A stretch of DNA of 64,000 nucleotides from DASQEH01 sp963765725 (GCA_963765725.1 CAVXXI010000003.1:1426001-1490000); one strand, 5' to 3'; shown: positions 35,786-43,594, counted from the first letter of the stretch. Program-made: numbers and translations. Notes: a model not told the origin generated them from the letters alone.

Positions 35786-35801
35786 CCATGGAGGAGCTCT
35801 C

Positions 35802-36425
35802 ATGACCTACTACATCCCCCAGTGGGAGGAGCGCACGCCGTACGGAGCGCGCCGGATGGACCCCTATACGAACCTCTTCGAGGCCCGCATCGTCTTCCTC
35901 GGCACCGTCATCGACGACGACGTCGCCAACGCGGTGATGGCGCAACTGCTGTGCCTGGAGTCGATGGATCCCGATCGCGAGATCACCATGTACATCAACT
36001 CACCGGGCGGCTCGTTCACGGCCCTCACCGCCATCTACGACACCATGCAGGTTGTCCGTCCGCAGATCCATACCATGTGCCTGGGACAGGCCGCGTCGGC
36101 TGCGGCGGTCATCCTCGCCGCCGGAGCCCAGGGGAGACGGGTAGCACTGCCCAACAGCCGCATCGTTCTGCACCAGCCTCATGCCGAGCCGAGCTCTGGA
36201 GCCAGCAGCGACCTCGAGATCCAGGCCATCGAGATCATCCGCATGCGGGAGCTCCTCGAGAAGATGATCGCCGACCACACCGGCAAGGAGCGCGAGGTCG
36301 TCTCGCGCGACATCGACCGCGACAAGATCTTCACTCCCGAGGAGGCCATCCGGTACGGCCTGATCGACGAGGTCCTGGCCCGGGTGCCGCGGCCCAGCAT
36401 GGCCGGGGCCCGCGCCGGTAGGTGA
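35802..36425 (+). CDS. additional ClpP protease subunit (ClpP2-like paralogue)
   Basis: This serine peptidase of 207 residues has the full catalytic triad: Ser in CLGQAASAAAV (about S99), His in VLHQPHAE (about H124) and Asp in RDIDRDKIFTPEEAIRYGLI (about D174). YINSPGGSFTALTAIYDTM is the substrate-binding strand. The start MTYYIPQWEERTPYG is nearly that of ClpP2 in this window (FIPQWEERTSYG), so it arose from the same lineage. The ATG at 35802 has GGAGG upstream. It is separate from clpP1-clpP2-clpX, so it is a third copy with its own control site, and may assemble under stress as in Streptomyces clpP3/clpP4. Confidence 0.95.
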   Translation: MTYYIPQWEERTPYGARRMDPYTNLFEARIVFLGTVIDDDVANAVMAQLLCLESMDPDREITMYINSPGGSFTALTAIYDTMQVVRPQIHTMCLGQAASAAAVILAAGAQGRRVALPNSRIVLHQPHAEPSSGASSDLEIQAIEIIRMRELLEKMIADHTGKEREVVSRDIDRDKIFTPEEAIRYGLIDEVLARVPRPSMAGARAGR

Positions 36426-36456
36426 GTCCGTCACGTACGGTCTCTACCCGCAGGAC

Positions 36457-36545
36457 GAGGGGCCACTTCCTTCCCGCTGAGGGGTCAATCAGTTGCGAGC
36501 GAGGGGTCAGCTACTTCCCGCCGAGAGCTCGATCAGCTCCTACTC
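36457..36545 (+). repeat. 22-bp tandem repeat array B (variant sequence)
   Basis: Three 22-bp units and a 23-bp unit, each beginning GAGGGG or GAGAGC (for example GAGGGGTCAGCTACTTCCCG), follow the extra clpP. The period equals that of arrays A, C and D but the sequence differs. Confidence 0.65.
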
Positions 36546-36603
36546 ATGGGGTCTGGCGCGGCCACCCGTCCCTCCAGGAGCCCTGAGGTCTCGCGAACGC
36601 GCC

Positions 36604-37059
36604 TCAGCAGCAGGCCGTGGCGCTGTCGCCGGCCGCCTCGGTGTCGCTGCCGCAGCAGGAGGCGCGCTCGTCGCCTTCCCCGGCGAAGGTGGCGCTGTCG
36701 GCGAGCACGGTGTAGATCTCCCACGGCTCACCGTTCGGCGCGCCCTGGACCCAGAACTTGTCCTGCTTGGCGTAGCAGCAGGTGGTGCCCCGCTCGTCGA
36801 TCGACGCGAGACCGTGCTCGGCCAGGCGCGACTGCTCGGCGTCGACCATGTCGACGTCCTCGACCTCGACGCCGAGGTGGTTCAGTGATCCGCCCTGACC
36901 GGGGTTCTCCAGCAGCACGAGCTTGAGGGGAGGCTCGGTAATGGCGAAGTTGGCATACCCCGGCCGGCGCTTGGCCGGCTCGGTTCCGAACAGCTTGGCG
37001 TAGAAGTCGACCGCCGCGTCGACGTCGTCGACGTTGAGAGCGAGCTGGACTCGGGACAT
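36604..37059 (-). CDS. arsI: ArsI/CadI family metal-resistance VOC enzyme
   Basis: This glyoxalase-fold protein of about 151 residues matches ArsI-type C-As lyases and CadI. RVQLALNVDDVDAAVDFYAKLFG starts the fold, H61 in SLNHLGVEVEDVD is a metal ligand, and the vicinal cysteines of GTTCCYAKQDKFWV (C94-C95) are the arsenical-binding pair. A Cys-rich tail (CCGSDTEAAGDSATACC) ends it. It would cleave trivalent methyl- or aromatic arsenicals to arsenite, or bind Cd. The ATG at 37059 has GGAG upstream. It is divergent from arsR-arsC, with operator-like sequences between. Confidence 0.9.
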   Translation of the reverse strand: MSRVQLALNVDDVDAAVDFYAKLFGTEPAKRRPGYANFAITEPPLKLVLLENPGQGGSLNHLGVEVEDVDMVDAEQSRLAEHGLASIDERGTTCCYAKQDKFWVQGAPNGEPWEIYTVLADSATFAGEGDERASCCGSDTEAAGDSATACC

Positions 37060-37145
37060 GAGAGATCTCCATATCGATGGGCGTCTATACGATGGGTCCA
37101 GATTGCCACAGACATAGATACCTGTCAACATAGAAGGGTGTCTAA
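37060..37145. promoter_or_regulatory. arsI/arsR divergent control region
   Basis: A lower-GC gap of 78 bases separates the divergent starts. TAGAAGGGTGTCTA (37131-37144) has TAGA/TCTA arms and overlaps the arsR start. GGGCGTCTATACG near the arsI start carries the same GTCTA half-site. ArsR proteins bind sites with related A/T-rich dyads, so joint repression is likely. Confidence 0.45.
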
Positions 37146-37509
37146 GTCCTTGCTCGAGCTGACCCCCGTCCAGACGGTCGCCTGCTGCCAGCCGCTGATG
37201 CGCGAGCCGTTGAGCGTCGCCCAGGCGGAGCGGGTAGCCCCGCTGCTGAAGGCGCTGGCCGACCCGGTTCGGTTGCGTCTGCTGTCCCTGGTCGCCGCCC
37301 ACGCCGGCGGCGAAGCGTGCGTCTGCGACCTCGCCGACGCGTTCGACCTGACCCAGCCGACGATCAGCCATCACCTCAAGGTCCTGCACGAGATCGGACT
37401 GCTGGACCGCACGAAGCGCGGCGTGTGGGTCTACTACACGGTCCGCACCGACACGTTGACCGATCTCGCCGCGCTGATCGGCGGGACTCTCCCTGGATCC
37501 GCCCGATGA
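37138..37509 (+). CDS. arsR: ArsR-family metalloregulator
   Basis: This winged-helix repressor of 123 residues has KALADPVRLRLLSLVAAHAG, then EACVCDLADAFDLTQPTISHHLKVLHEIGLL. The CVCDL cysteines (C61, C63) are the classical arsenite/antimonite site in the recognition helix, and an extra CC pair is at residues 16-17. Release from DNA on As(III) binding would induce arsC and probably arsI. The GTG at 37138 lies inside the operator-like dyad. arsC overlaps its end (ATGA), so the two are co-translated. Confidence 0.93.
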   Translation: MSKSLLELTPVQTVACCQPLMREPLSVAQAERVAPLLKALADPVRLRLLSLVAAHAGGEACVCDLADAFDLTQPTISHHLKVLHEIGLLDRTKRGVWVYYTVRTDTLTDLAALIGGTLPGSAR

Positions 37510-37922
37510 GCGGGGACTCCACGCCGACCGTGCTTTTCGTCTGCGTCCACAACGCCGGCCGCTCGCAGATGGCGGCCGGGTACCTCGCGCACCTCGCCGC
37601 CGGTCAGGTGAGCGTACTCTCGGCCGGCTCTGAGCCGGCGCACGAGCTCAACCCGGTCGCCGTCGAGGTCATGGCCGAAGAGGGCATCGACATCGCCGGA
37701 GCAACGCCGCAGATCCTGACCGCTGAGGCCGTCCGCGAGTCCGACGTCGTCATCACGATGGGTTGCGGCGACACCTGCCCGTTCTACCCCGGCAAGAGGT
37801 ACGAGGACTGGGACCTCGAGGACCCCGCGGGCCGGGACGTCGAGTCGGTCCGCCGCATCCGCGACGAGATCAAGCGAAGAGTCACCGAGCTGTTGTCCGA
37901 CCTCCTACCGGCGAGAACCTGA
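37506..37922 (+). CDS. arsC: arsenate reductase, LMW-phosphatase type
   Basis: This 138-residue ArsC has a low-molecular-weight phosphatase fold. The P-loop is VCVHNAGRSQMAAG (nucleophile C13, R19). The redox cysteines are in ITMGCGDTCPFYPGKRYEDW, followed by DLEDPAG, the general-acid loop. The thioredoxin- or mycothiol/mycoredoxin-coupled mechanism fits actinobacterial members. It reduces arsenate to arsenite, which would then need an exporter; none (ArsB/Acr3) is visible in this window. The start overlaps the arsR stop by four bases. Confidence 0.95.
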   Translation: MSGDSTPTVLFVCVHNAGRSQMAAGYLAHLAAGQVSVLSAGSEPAHELNPVAVEVMAEEGIDIAGATPQILTAEAVRESDVVITMGCGDTCPFYPGKRYEDWDLEDPAGRDVESVRRIRDEIKRRVTELLSDLLPART

Positions 37923-37943
37923 AGCCTTCGCCGCTGATTCGTG

Positions 37944-38360
37944 CTAGCGCGCCTGCAACCGTCCGGCGGCGAGCCTGACGCCACCCACGAGCAGCGCGAC
38001 CACCCCGAGGCCGACAAGGGCTCCGATCAACAGCGCCAGAGCGCCGATGGGCCAGAGGTTGGCACCGATCGTCTGCTGAGTCGACGTGTCGACGGAGAAC
38101 ATGACCGTCGTCGCCACTGAAGCCGTGAGAACGGCGTACGTGCCGATGCCCAGCCAGGCGGCGACCGCCACGGCCGTGGCGAGAGTGAGCGCCAGCGCGA
38201 CCACCTGCCATGGCGCGTACGGACCCGCGACCGAGGTCGACCCCCGCACCTGGTGCTTCTGCTCGTGCCAGCCCAGCCAGCCGAGCCAGCCGCCGACTGC
38301 GACCAGCGCGACGGCGACGACCATGAGGAGCTGCGTCCAAGCCGTTGGTCGCCGGGCCAC
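37944..38360 (-). CDS. small integral membrane protein, unknown function
   Basis: I do not recognise this 138-residue protein. It has about four hydrophobic segments: near residues 9-30 (LLMVVAVALVAVGGWLGWLG), 50-72, 74-93 and 104-130. The N-terminus is positively charged (MARRPTAW), suggesting a cytoplasmic start. The GTG at 38360 has GGAGAGG about seven bases upstream. It ends 21 bases after arsC on the opposite strand and does not look like a known arsenic exporter. Codon bias agrees with real coding. Confidence 0.7.
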   Translation of the reverse strand: MARRPTAWTQLLMVVAVALVAVGGWLGWLGWHEQKHQVRGSTSVAGPYAPWQVVALALTLATAVAVAAWLGIGTYAVLTASVATTVMFSVDTSTQQTIGANLWPIGALALLIGALVGLGVVALLVGGVRLAAGRLQAR

Positions 38361-38628
38361 GTGTCAGCCTCTCCACTACCCAGGCACCACCACCGGTTCC
38401 CCCGCAAGAAGCGGTGGTGGTGCGGCCAAGTCTAGGTGCTGGTGCGTTATATGAGACGTGTTCGGGCTTCCCGCCGGACCGGATGACGTTCGACGTCAGT
38501 CGGGCGTGGTGCGGATGACGGGCAGCCAACCGGCGTGGCTGGCCGACGAGCGGGTCCAGGCATCGACGGGGCGCGCAAGGAGCTGGCGACAGGGGAGCGG
38601 ACGCAGCGTCCCGCGTTGCTCGCTCGTA

Positions 38629-39112
38629 TCAGGGGGATGGTGGGAGCAGCATCTCGATTCCGTATTTCGGTGCCACGCGCATCAGCTTGTCGACGTCTAC
38701 GTCGCTTGGTGGGGGGGATCGTCATCGTCTCGGCAGGTTCCCCCATCTCCGCCGCGAACCGCTCGAACTGCGCAGGCGACGTGATCTGCAGCATGCGTGC
38801 GTCTCCCGCATCCGACACCCGGAACGAGTGCGGGATACCACGCGGAAGCAACGCGAACGCGCCAGGGCCGGCAGTCCAGGTCTGCTGCCCGCAGGTGATG
38901 GACAGCTCGCCCTCCAGAACGTAGAAGCCCTCTTCCTCGTCGTGATGGATGTGCGGCGGCGGCCCGAAGCCAGCTGGACACGCAGCCTCGATCAAAGTGA
39001 ACGCGTTCTTCGTGTCAGGACCGCCGGCCTTGACCGTCATCAGCCCGTTGAAGAACCACAGACCTTCACCCTCACCGCTAGCGAGAGCGTATCCCTGTGC
39101 TCCAAAGGTCAC
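38629..39112 (-). CDS. cupin-domain protein with homopolymer frameshift
   Basis: Residues from the GTG at 39112 (preceded by GAGGAGAGAGGAAGG) read AQGYALASGEGEGLWFFNGL, then the cupin motifs PPPHIHHDEEEGFYVLEGELS and LPRGIPHSFRVSD, then QFERFAAEMGEPAETMTIPP. At a run of seven G on the plus strand (38711-38717) the frame is lost. One C removed, or two added, on the coding strand restores the expected end (DVDKLMRVAPKYGIEMLLP) and a stop at 38629. The intact protein would have about 160 residues. Function of such small cupins is unknown; they often bind metal. As read, the protein has an aberrant Arg-rich tail. Confidence 0.68.
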
Positions 39113-39197
39113 CGGGTGCCTTCCTCTCTCCTCGCTCTGGATGGCCGACTCTTCCAGAAGCCCAGGGCAGATGCCATCCCCGATGACCGGAGCGTAT

Positions 39198-39389
39198 CTA
39201 TGAGGCTGGCCTGTCGACGGCCGCAAGTATGGCCGCGACCATGAGTTCGACCGCTTCGTCGGCGGCGAGTTGGTTCTCGACGCACAGCGACTCCCAGGTC
39301 TTGATGTGCAGGGCGTGCGCGAAGGCCGCGTGGAGCCGGCGGACCCTTCGTCCCCGGGCCCCGAAGCTCTTGGCGAGACACTCGAGCAA
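39198..39389 (-). pseudogene. TetR-family regulator remnant (C-terminal end)
   Basis: About 63 residues, including HAAFAHALHIKTWESLCVEN and LAADEAVELMVAAILAAVDR, match the effector-domain end of TetR repressors. The helix-turn-helix and most of the protein are absent; the sequence upstream runs into a broken cupin gene on the other strand. It is a deletion remnant. Confidence 0.6.
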
Positions 39390-39413
39390 GCAACGGCGGC
39401 CGGACGCGCCCTC

Positions 39414-39901
39414 CCGCTGACCGTGCTGCCCGGACCGCACGGGCCGGACCGGTCCATCGGCTCGATCGGCGTCGGGTTCCGTCTCACCGGTGAGGAGACG
39501 GGGGGCAAGTGGCGATCGTCGAGCACCCGTTCCCGGTCGGCGCGCTCGTGCCACCCCACGTGCACACCCGGGAAGACGAGTTCTCCATCGTCACCGCGGG
39601 CGTGATCGGCTTCCGCTCCGGGGCCGACGAGGTGGTACTCGAAGCCGGCGGTTAGATCAGCAAACCGCGCGGAGAACTGCACACGATGTGGAACGCAGGT
39701 TCTGACGAGGCTCGGATGATCGAGGTCATCACACCCGCCGGTTTCGAGGTTTTCTTCATGGAGCTCGCGGAGATTTTCGAGGCCGGCCCACCCGATCCAG
39801 CTGCCCTGGAGCCACTCGCGAAGTCCTACGGTTTGTTTCTCGACGCCGCATGGGTTCCAGAGCTCATGGAGCGGTACAGCTTGAACTCGCCGTTCGGGTG
39901 A
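39414..39901 (+). pseudogene. second cupin-domain gene, broken
   Basis: Pieces LTVLPGPHG... and IGVGFRLTGEETGGK, then AIVEHPFPVGALVPPHVHTR, then ISKPRGELHTMWNAG and PAGFEVFFMELAEIFEAG form a typical cupin of about 160 residues. A frameshift at about 39509 and an in-frame TAG at 39653-39655 (in place of an aromatic codon before ISKPRGE) disrupt it. No start with a ribosome-binding site is visible; the 5' end abuts the TetR remnant. Confidence 0.68.
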
Positions 39902-39973
39902 GGGGCCTCGCCTATCGGTCGGCGTGCGCGAGGCAGGTCGGCGCTCCATGCCCGCTTACCTCTAAGTGCACGT

Positions 39974-40011
39974 CTGGAGCGGGTGACCGGGATCGAACCT
40001 GCATGGCCAGC
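39974..40011 (-). repeat. partial tRNA-Gly copy (attachment-site-like)
   Basis: These 38 bases equal, with one mismatch, bases 42713-42750, which cover the T arm, acceptor 3' end and CCA of the intact tRNA-Gly. The two copies are in the same orientation and bracket cydAB. The surrounding 39902-40215 shows no protein gene I can support. Confidence 0.8.
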
Positions 40012-40215
40012 GTGCAACGATGCGCCGTACGTTCCGTTTTGCTGTCTAGCCGCCGGCGGCGTCCATGGTGAGTCACCTCACTCGGGCGTGATGCCTCTGC
40101 GAGTTCAGGCTGGCTGGGGTCATACGGTGAGCAGACGAGCGAAGAGTAGCGTCCGTATCGTGATCCGTCATCGCCTGCTGACCCCGGAGGTCTTGGTCCG
40201 GCGAGGCTGCTGAGC

Positions 40216-41598
40216 GTGTCTGTTTGGACCCTGGCTGCGGCCGACCCTTCACAGCTGCTCCCTGCGCGGGAGCAGATGGCTTTCACCTTGGGCTTCCACA
40301 TCATCCTGGTGCCGTTCGGGGTCGCTTTCACGTTCATCATGATGGTGGCGAACTGGCGCGGCCTGCGGCGCGACGACGCCGAGGCGATGCTTCTGGCACA
40401 GCGGTGGTCGCAGGTCGCGGCCGTGCTGTTCGCCGTGGGCGCCGTGTCGGGGACCGTGCTTTCGTTCGAGATGGGACTGCTGTGGCCTGGCCTGATGGGC
40501 CGGTACGGGGCGGCCTACGGTCTGCCTTTCTCCGTCGAGGGCATCTTCTTCTTCCTCGAGGCGATCTTCGTCGCCATCTACATCTACGGCTGGAAACGGC
40601 TCTCGCCCTGGGTGCATTTCTGGAGCGGTCTTCCGGTCGTGCTGTCGGGCGTCGGCGGCACCTTCTCGGTGGTGGCCGCGAACAGCTGGATGAACTCACC
40701 GGGCGGCATCACCGTCCGAGACGGCAAGGTGGTGGACGTCGATGTCTGGCAGGTCTTCTTCAACGACTCCTTCTGGTACGAGGCGGTCCACATGCTGCTC
40801 GCGGCGTACGTCGTGGCCGGGTTCACCGTGGCAGGGGTGTACGCCGTCGGGATGCTGCGCGGACGCCGCGACCGATACCACCGCCTCGGCCTCCTCACGC
40901 CGCTTACTGTCGGCGCCTTGGCGATCCCGCTTCAGATCGTGATGGGCGACGTCATCGCCCGCTACGTCTTCGATGCCGAGCCCGCGAAGTTCGCCGCCAT
41001 CGAAGCGCTGCCCCGCACCCGCACCCACGCTCCGGAGACCCTTGGCGGCGTCCTCGTCGACGGCAGGGTGCGCTTCGGGGTCCCCGTCCCTTCGGGGGCG
41101 TCGCTGCTGTCCGGGTTCAGCCCGTCGACGAAGGTGCACGGGCTCGACGCCATCCCACCGGCGGTGCGGCCCCCGGACGACCTCGTGAACGTCGTCCACC
41201 TCAGTTTCGACGTCATGGTAGGCACGGGCTTCGCGCTGTTGGGTCTGGCGTTGTGGTTCGGCTGGGTGTGGTGGCGGTCTCGAGCGGTAGAGCCGAACCG
41301 ATGGTTCCTGCGTGCGGTCGCCCTCAGTGGAGTGGTCTCCATCGTGTCGCTCGAGTGCGGCTGGGTGGTCACTGAGGTCGGCCGTCAGCCGTGGACCGTC
41401 GTCGGCCTGCTGCTCACCCGCGACGCCGTGCAGACATCCGGCAACCTGTGGCCCTTCTTCGGCGGCGCAGTGCTCATCTACGCAGGTGTCACCGTAGGCG
41501 CTGTCTATGCCTTGCGCGGACTGCGACGCCGTTGGGCTCTCGGAGAGGAGACGGCGGTGCCCTATGGGCCGGAGCGCGATCGGGAGCCGGCCCCATGA
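40216..41598 (+). CDS. cydA: cytochrome bd-type quinol oxidase subunit I
   Basis: This integral membrane protein of 460 residues has about nine hydrophobic segments. REQMAFTLGFHIILVPFG carries the heme b595 His near the N-terminus, SVEGIFFFLEAIFVAIYIYGW is diagnostic of CydA, and a Met/His pair lies in the later helices. The short periplasmic Q-loop places it in the CioA-like (short Q-loop) group. It reduces oxygen with quinol electrons and allows growth at low oxygen or with inhibitors. The GTG at 40216 follows GAGG at about nine bases. cydB overlaps its stop. No cydDC (heme/thiol exporter for assembly) lies in the window. Confidence 0.95.
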   Translation: MSVWTLAAADPSQLLPAREQMAFTLGFHIILVPFGVAFTFIMMVANWRGLRRDDAEAMLLAQRWSQVAAVLFAVGAVSGTVLSFEMGLLWPGLMGRYGAAYGLPFSVEGIFFFLEAIFVAIYIYGWKRLSPWVHFWSGLPVVLSGVGGTFSVVAANSWMNSPGGITVRDGKVVDVDVWQVFFNDSFWYEAVHMLLAAYVVAGFTVAGVYAVGMLRGRRDRYHRLGLLTPLTVGALAIPLQIVMGDVIARYVFDAEPAKFAAIEALPRTRTHAPETLGGVLVDGRVRFGVPVPSGASLLSGFSPSTKVHGLDAIPPAVRPPDDLVNVVHLSFDVMVGTGFALLGLALWFGWVWWRSRAVEPNRWFLRAVALSGVVSIVSLECGWVVTEVGRQPWTVVGLLLTRDAVQTSGNLWPFFGGAVLIYAGVTVGAVYALRGLRRRWALGEETAVPYGPERDREPAP

Positions 41599-42605
41599 CC
41601 GTCACCGTGGGAGTCGTCCTGCTCGTCGCGATCATCTGCTACGGCGTCCTCGGTGGCGCCGACTTCGGCACCGGCCTGTGGGACCTCACCGCCGGCGGAG
41701 CCGAGCGCGGGGCGCGGCCCCGTGCCCTGATCGACCACGCCATCGGACCGGTGTGGGAGGCGAACCACACCTGGCTGATCTTCTGCCTGGTGGTGCTGTG
41801 GTCGGGCTTTCCGACGGCGTTCTCGGCGATCATGACCACGCTGTACGTCCCGCTCGGCGTCGCGGCGTTCGGGATCGTGCTGCGCGGCTCCGGATTCGCC
41901 TTCCGTAAGGTCTCGATGCACACGGCCGAGCAGCGCCTCAACGGCATCGCCTTCGCGAGCTCCTCGGTGATCACGCCGTTCTGCTTCGGCGCGGTTGCCG
42001 GCGGCGTCGCGTCGGGCCGCGTTCCGACCGCCGGTCACGGTGACCCGATCACCAGCTGGCTCAACCCCACCTCGGTCCTCGGTGGCGTCCTGGCGGTGCT
42101 GACCTGCGGCTATCTTGCGGCGGTCTTCCTCACCGCCGAGGCGCACCGGGGAAGTGGACCGGAACTCGAGCGGTGGTCGCGCCGACGTGCGGTCGGGTCG
42201 GCGGTCGCCTGCGGTGTGGTCGCCGTGGCCGGCCCCTTCGTCCTGCGCAACGACGCCGATCGCTTGTACCGAGAGTTGCTCCACCGCAGCTGGCCGCTCG
42301 TCGTCGTCTCGGCGCTGGCTGGACTGGCCGCCCTCGTGCTGATCCTCTACCCCGGCCGGGTGTCGCCCGCGCTGATCCGCCCGCTAGGCGCATTGGCCGT
42401 CGCAGCGGTGCTCGCGGGCTGGGGAGCCGCCCAGTACCCCTATCTCCTCGGCACCCACCTCGACCTGAACGATGCCGCCGCCCCGGAGTCGACCATGGTC
42501 GCCCTTCTCGTCGTGGCAGTCCTGGCGTTGTTGCTCGTCGTACCTTCGCTCGCGTGGCTCCTGATCCTCACCCACCTCGGCCGACTCGCTCCAGACGAGG
42601 ACTGA
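41595..42605 (+). CDS. cydB: cytochrome bd-type quinol oxidase subunit II
   Basis: This partner of CydA has 336 residues and about eight hydrophobic segments. CYGVLGGADFGTGLWDLTAGG is the canonical N-terminal motif, VWEANHTWLIFCLVVLWSGFP follows, and GSGFAFRK completes the signature. The ATG overlaps the cydA stop (ATGA), so the two are translated together. The tRNA-Gly gene on the opposite strand starts about 100 bases downstream. Both cyd genes lie inside the segment bracketed by tRNA-derived direct repeats. Confidence 0.95.
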   Translation: MTVTVGVVLLVAIICYGVLGGADFGTGLWDLTAGGAERGARPRALIDHAIGPVWEANHTWLIFCLVVLWSGFPTAFSAIMTTLYVPLGVAAFGIVLRGSGFAFRKVSMHTAEQRLNGIAFASSSVITPFCFGAVAGGVASGRVPTAGHGDPITSWLNPTSVLGGVLAVLTCGYLAAVFLTAEAHRGSGPELERWSRRRAVGSAVACGVVAVAGPFVLRNDADRLYRELLHRSWPLVVVSALAGLAALVLILYPGRVSPALIRPLGALAVAAVLAGWGAAQYPYLLGTHLDLNDAAAPESTMVALLVVAVLALLLVVPSLAWLLILTHLGRLAPDED

Positions 42606-42713
42606 ACCGACGGGGCACCTAAGTCGCCTTCGCTCGCATCGCTTCGACATCAGCAACGAAACGGTGTTCCGTAGCGTGGATCCTGCAGGGCAGCCAGCGA
42701 TCTGTGTCTTGCC

Positions 42714-42787
42714 TGGAGCGGGTGACCGGGATCGAACCGGCATGGCCAGCTTGGAAGGCTGGGGCTCTACCATTGAGCTACACCCGC
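42714..42787 (-). tRNA. tRNA-Gly (UCC)
   Basis: The minus strand folds as a complete tRNA: acceptor GCGGGTG/CACCCGC, D arm GTAGCTCAATGGTAGAGC, anticodon loop CTTCCAA with TCC, T loop GGTTCGATCCC, and an encoded CCA. Its 3' 38 bases are repeated at 39974-40011. Confidence 0.97.
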
Positions 42788-42911
42788 GTGTGACATCCGA
42801 GCCGGGTCGGCGCTCGTGCACTGACGGCAAGGCGCCCGCCGCCGCGTCCATGGTGTCACGCTTCGAGGACTAGATGAAACCGCGTCCCGCGCGTCTGGGA
42901 CGATCGTGCCC

Positions 42912-43469
42912 ATGGCAGTCGAGGTCCGCCGGCCGGTCCTGAGCGACGTCGACGAGCTCGCCCGCATCAACATCGACACCTGGCGGGCGGCGTACACGGG
43001 CATCGTCTCGATGGCGCGGCTCGACTCGATGGACATCCAGGCGTACCGGCTGCGCTGGGAGGAGAGCGTGACGACCGGTCGGCCGGGAGTGGAGCTCCGG
43101 GTCGCCGACCTCGACGGCCGACTGGCCGCCTACGCGATCGCAGGACCGTACCGGCCACAGGAGGACGCCGAGCCGGAGCCGGTGACGGGCCTCGCTGAGC
43201 TGTACGCCATCTACGTCGACCCGCCGATGCAGGGACGCGGCGCCGGTACCGCCGTGCACGACGCGGTCCTGCGCGCGCTTGCGGCGCACGGCAACGCCGA
43301 GGCGGCGCTGTGGGTCCTGGTGGACAACGTGCCGAGTCGCCGCTGGTACGAGCGGCGCGGCTGGAGGGCCGACGGCGCCCTCAGCAGCTGGTCGGCCGGT
43401 GACCGGGACCTGCCTGAGCTGAGGATGCGGCGAAGCCTCTCAGCGGAGTCCGCCGAGAGCCCGGCCTGA
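42912..43469 (+). CDS. GNAT-family N-acetyltransferase
   Basis: This protein of about 185 residues has the GNAT fold. RRPVLSDVDELARINIDTWRAAYTGI starts it, LYAIYVDPPMQGRGAGTAVHDAVL contains the acetyl-CoA-binding Q/RxxGxG/A loop, and ALWVLVDNVPSRRWYERRGW is the late conserved helix-strand. The ATG at 42912 is preferred to one six bases earlier because a -10-like GACGAT lies seven bases before it. The acceptor substrate is unknown. It stands between two tRNA genes. Confidence 0.92.
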   Translation: MAVEVRRPVLSDVDELARINIDTWRAAYTGIVSMARLDSMDIQAYRLRWEESVTTGRPGVELRVADLDGRLAAYAIAGPYRPQEDAEPEPVTGLAELYAIYVDPPMQGRGAGTAVHDAVLRALAAHGNAEAALWVLVDNVPSRRWYERRGWRADGALSSWSAGDRDLPELRMRRSLSAESAESPA

Positions 43470-43521
43470 CCTGGGCGAATGGGACTTGACCGGGTTCTCC
43501 CCTAGACTCGGCGGCTGACAC

Positions 43522-43594
43522 CGGGGCGTAGCGTAGTGGCTAGCGCGCCTGCTTTGGGAGCAGGAGACCGCAGGTTCGAGTCCTGTCGCCCCGA
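43522..43594 (+). tRNA. tRNA-Pro (UGG)
   Basis: CGGGGCG acceptor, D arm GTAGCGTAGTGGCTAGCGC, anticodon stem CCTGC/GCAGG with loop TTTGGGA (anticodon TGG), T arm CAGGTTCGAGTCCTG and 3' CGCCCCGA form a full cloverleaf. CCA is not encoded. It lies 72 bases before tig. Confidence 0.97.

Noticed and set aside
37944..38360. Arsenite exporter downstream of arsC
   Set aside because: The protein is only 138 residues, on the opposite strand, and lacks ArsB or Acr3 motifs.
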